Part shown: one piece after another, positions 61,179 to 64,000 of the stretch
Position numbering within the stretch: position 1 is the first letter of the stretch
How the letters are laid out: each line of letters opens with the position of its first letter
Assembly: GCA_958299035.1 (NCBI GenBank)
Contig: CATQJL010000112.1
Location: 61,239,823 to 61,303,822 of the forward strand
Direction of reading: 5' to 3'
From: Cylicocyclus nassatus
Taxonomy: Eukaryota; Nematoda; Chromadorea; Rhabditida; Strongylidae
DNA: 64,000 bases
Program-made: the position numbers and the translations under genes
The notes under the pieces: model-generated
Seen by the model: only the letters and a program-made list of their open reading frames with translations
Database searches by the model: none
Told to the model about the DNA's origin: nothing

Positions 61179-62483
61179 CATGCAGCAGCTTATACACTCA
61201 TCATTGTTGATTCAGACTGTACTGCAGAGAATCTCCTTACATGAAAGTACTTTTAGGTCTGTAACACGACACCTAACCTTAAATGGACTGCTTTCTAGGT
61301 ATGATGTATGTGGCTACACTTAGTGCTCGACGTCTTCAATATGCTCTACGGACATGCAGCTCTTTTACTTCGCGGTCGAAGAGGCAGTCGAATGCGCGCG
61401 AGCCTTTACAATGTCTTGCGGGGACCAGCCGAATTACCAAGTCAATGCTTTTGCCCTCCCATAGGTTACTCTGATCTGCACGAACTTGCCCGAGCTAAAC
61501 GCCCGCGAGCGTGTCTCTTGCGATCTAACATTGGCATTCGCGCGCATGAATCATCACAGCGCCCGTACTCGGAGGCCGCGTTGCAGGCAGCTCGCGTGCT
61601 TTCAGCCTACAGCGACTCGATTCCGTGCAGTCGACTTTACCCATTCAACATCTCCGAAGGGCAAAAGGCTTGGTTAGCGCAGGGGCGGAATGACCTTTAC
61701 CTGGTCAAGAGCCTCCTCAAACCACTGGGGACGCGCCACTTGTTAGTGTTGAGCGTTTCTAAATATGCATTCCTTTAGTTAGCTGCGCACTGTTTTTTTA
61801 GAAAAACTAACAAGTCTGACCATGTTGACACAGCATTTGGTTTGGCCTTTGGAACCGACTGCACAATCACCGCGCAGCCAGGATTTTTCATAATAAGGCC
61901 ACTCTTTTCGATACGTGCATTTAGTTTCAGAGTAAAGCCTCTTGATCTCTAGCATCGAACTGCATTGAAACAGCACCTATATGTGTATGAAAGAAATTAT
62001 ATATGAACTGAAAAAGGCACGAAAATGAAATCGCGTTACAGAGCGGACCTTGACTGCGAGATATAGGATCTGTTACTTCTTTGAGTTCAAAGCTATTCTG
62101 AAAGGTAGAGAAATGGCTACATATCTTACACAAGAGATTGTTATTTTTTGTTTTGGCATCATTGATGAAGTAATTTTCAGAACTTTCAAATTAATTTCTC
62201 CACGAAAGAACCCACCAAATGGTATCCATTTTCCCATGTAAATCTGCTCTACGCAGCGACGTAACAGAACCTTATAAAGTCCTGTGCTAGATAGGGATGA
62301 TGTTGAGGCGGACGCGACCGCGCTCGCGAGGGCGGTCGCAATCGGCTCGCGCGCCGCGTTACGCCCCATCTTTGCTCAGCAAAGGACCTTACATCTTATG
62401 AAATGCCCTATTTTCATTATTTCAAGCTAACTAGGGCTACCGTCGTCTGAAACAGATCGCAGTCAAAGTTCGCTCTCTAATTG

Positions 62484-62815
62484 TCATCGAGGTGCACGTG
62501 GTGGAAGTCCACGATTCAGTCGCATTGGCGGCAGAGAGTCCAAGTCGCTGCGCGAGAATCGCGGCATGCGATCGAGTTGATCAAAGGATCGCTGCCTTCG
62601 ATCGCCGCGATCCAAGCCGCCAGCGTCATGATTCAGGTAGACATCGGTGCGAAGTGCGCGTTGCGTCTTGCCGTTCGCTACCGCACGTCGCTCACGCATC
62701 ATTTTCCGTAATCGTCGTCTTTTACGGACTTGGTCGCAGCAAACGCATATGCACACAACGATCAGGAGTCCCACAAAACCAGCCACCGAACCAGCGATAA
62801 TCTCACGGGAGTAAC
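62484..62815 (-). CDS. Single-pass membrane protein C: last exon (upstream exons missing)
   Basis: Minus-strand exon from a TTCTTCAG acceptor (62816-62823) to a stop at 62484. It encodes YSREIIAGSVAGFVGLLIVV and a Cys-rich end of the membrane helix (CICVCC), then a basic stop-transfer segment (QVRKRRRLRKMMRERR) and a hydrophilic Arg/Asp-rich tail of about 65 residues (DRGDRRQRSFDQLDRMPRFS). The Gly/Cys-rich helix followed by Arg/Lys is typical of type I proteins with a short cytoplasmic tail. No family recognised. It is not evidently homologous to genes A and B. The ectodomain lies beyond the intron at 62816 and possibly outside the window. Confidence 0.6.
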
Positions 62816-64000
62816 CTGAAGAAACTATTGTCAAGGATTACATGTACTAAAAATTCGAAATTAAATTTGCATTCACATGAGTAACTGCCAAAAAGAAAGC
62901 TGTCCGCAAATTAAAAAGGGCTCTTAGCCGTGATTTCTTATCTCTGTAATGAACATCTCATTGGCTGTGAACTCATTATCACTAGAAGATTTTGAATTTC
63001 TTTCCAAGCTCTCAATTTACCGTTTCTTATGATTTGGAAAAGACCTTAAACCTACCTTAAACCTCAACAAAATAATTTATATAACACAGGCAAATGCTAT
63101 ATTTCGTAGTACGCATACAAAAAAAATGACATGGATTGAAAAAGCGCTCAACCGCTCAACAGTTTGTTGTGAGAATTATCGAATAAACGGATGGATGATG
63201 TTCCTCACTTTGGCACCATTTTGAATACATCCAACGTTTTCTCACACTGTTGATCTTTTTCAAACTAGGTTGTTCCAAATATAAACTCAATTATCAAATG
63301 AATTTAGCTGTTTTGGTTTGCTAGCAGAATTAGAGTACCATTCATTAGAGCGAAGCAAGCTCTACAAAAAAAAAACACCAAAAGTCAGCCTAAATTGCAA
63401 TCCAGGTAAAATCTGGAGCCAAGAATCAAAATTTTTCAACTACCCTAAAACCTCCCCTTCCAGAAAATTCCTATGGCTTCTAACTTTGTCTTTATATATT
63501 AGACGATAGTAGTACCCAAAAATGCATTTGATGGATTTTTTTTCGGGGCTCAAAATCGAAAAACAAAGATGGTCCGAAAATGCCAAAATGCCAATTTTTT
63601 CGGTTTTTTGTATAGAACTTGGTATGCGATTGTAGAGCACATACAAATTTAAAGTTTTAGGACTAACAAGTGAATGGTCAGAAGTCGAAGTGGCCAAACA
63701 AACAAGCTGTATACTATACTGCAGTGTGAAACGCTGACTTCGGATCTGTCTTTCTCAATCTGCTTATCGCTTCTGTAGACGAGCAAGCAGTTTTATTGTG
63801 GAAAAGTCGTGCATGAAAACTGTGAAATTGAGCATATTGTTGTAATTTTAGCTCAGCTTTAGGCTTTGAGAATTTGAAGTAAGTTAGCTGCATGTTTTGG
63901 CCCAGCATCAAGCTGAACGTAGCTTTGTACGGCCAAATCTTTACTTTCACGCATAATTTCTTAGCAAGATAATGGTCTTTAATGGCTTACAGCTTCGTCT
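62816..64000. other. No supported feature
   Basis: AT-rich sequence, probably intron of gene C. A fragment with AACGCTGACTTCGGATCTGT near 63729 resembles the arm of the fold-back element at 37033. Confidence 0.4.

Larger units (their letters stand above)
58201..62483. other. Repeat-rich intergenic region
   Basis: Contains two inverted-repeat elements listed separately (60139-60297 and 61020-61178), repeats of CGGACTTATCTG-type words at 60400-60550, and a GCGCTGCCTTCAAGG end at 61006. Open frames at 61308-61778 and elsewhere show no recognisable motif. Confidence 0.45.

Noticed and set aside
61308..61778. 156-codon plus-strand open frame
   Set aside because: GC-rich repeat-like sequence, no recognised motif, overlapping frames in other phases equally open.

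Overview
The window looks like nematode nuclear DNA, probably from a strongylid (hookworm/Haemonchus-type) genome. Genes are cut into small exons by many introns of about 30-60 bp with TTTCAG-type acceptors. Intergenic DNA and long introns are packed with MITEs and fold-back repeats, and there is a BEL/Pao retrotransposon with a phlebovirus-type envelope region, a class known from nematodes (Tas, Cer7). The species assignment is inference. No tRNA, rRNA or CRISPR was found.

Layout. (1) 1-9382, plus strand: the 3' part of a CHD1L/ALC1-type chromatin remodeler (helicase C-lobe, linker, macro domain, acidic tail), apparently followed by exons for a BRCT domain. The 5' end lies outside the window. 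Its introns hold a mariner-like element with a TTAA element nested in it, and a second mariner-like MITE. (2) 11036-22706, minus strand: a MED12 Mediator kinase-module gene (C. elegans dpy-22/mdt-12) with about 25 exons, convergent with CHD1L and with a hAT MITE in one intron. (3) 22.7-29.5 kb: a repeat cluster with large fold-back elements, a Penelope-like RT fragment and several MITEs. (4) 29.57-31.1 kb and 38.6-39.1 kb, minus strand: two paralogous single-pass membrane protein genes with a Ser/Thr/Pro-rich ectodomain and a Lys-rich tail, homologous even in their 3' UTRs. (5) 32-45 kb: MITEs and compound palindromes. (6) 45086-54780: a young BEL/Pao element with 338-bp LTRs differing at 2 positions and a TCATT target duplication, inserted into an older MITE. 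(7) 54.8-64 kb: repeats, two T/S-rich exons that may be distal exons of the second membrane gene, and the 3' exon of another single-pass membrane protein at 62.5 kb.

How the parts relate. The two recognisable host genes are both nuclear regulators: CHD1L reads poly(ADP-ribose) at DNA damage, and MED12 activates the CDK8 kinase module of Mediator. They are convergent neighbours with no evident operon link. The most striking unexplained structures are a five-unit array of about 20 hairpins in the 5' leader of the BEL element, with compensatory base changes between units; the apparent macro-BRCT fusion of the remodeler; and an approx. 20-bp motif recurring at least 13 times, often as inverted pairs, which forms the ends of an unassigned MITE family.
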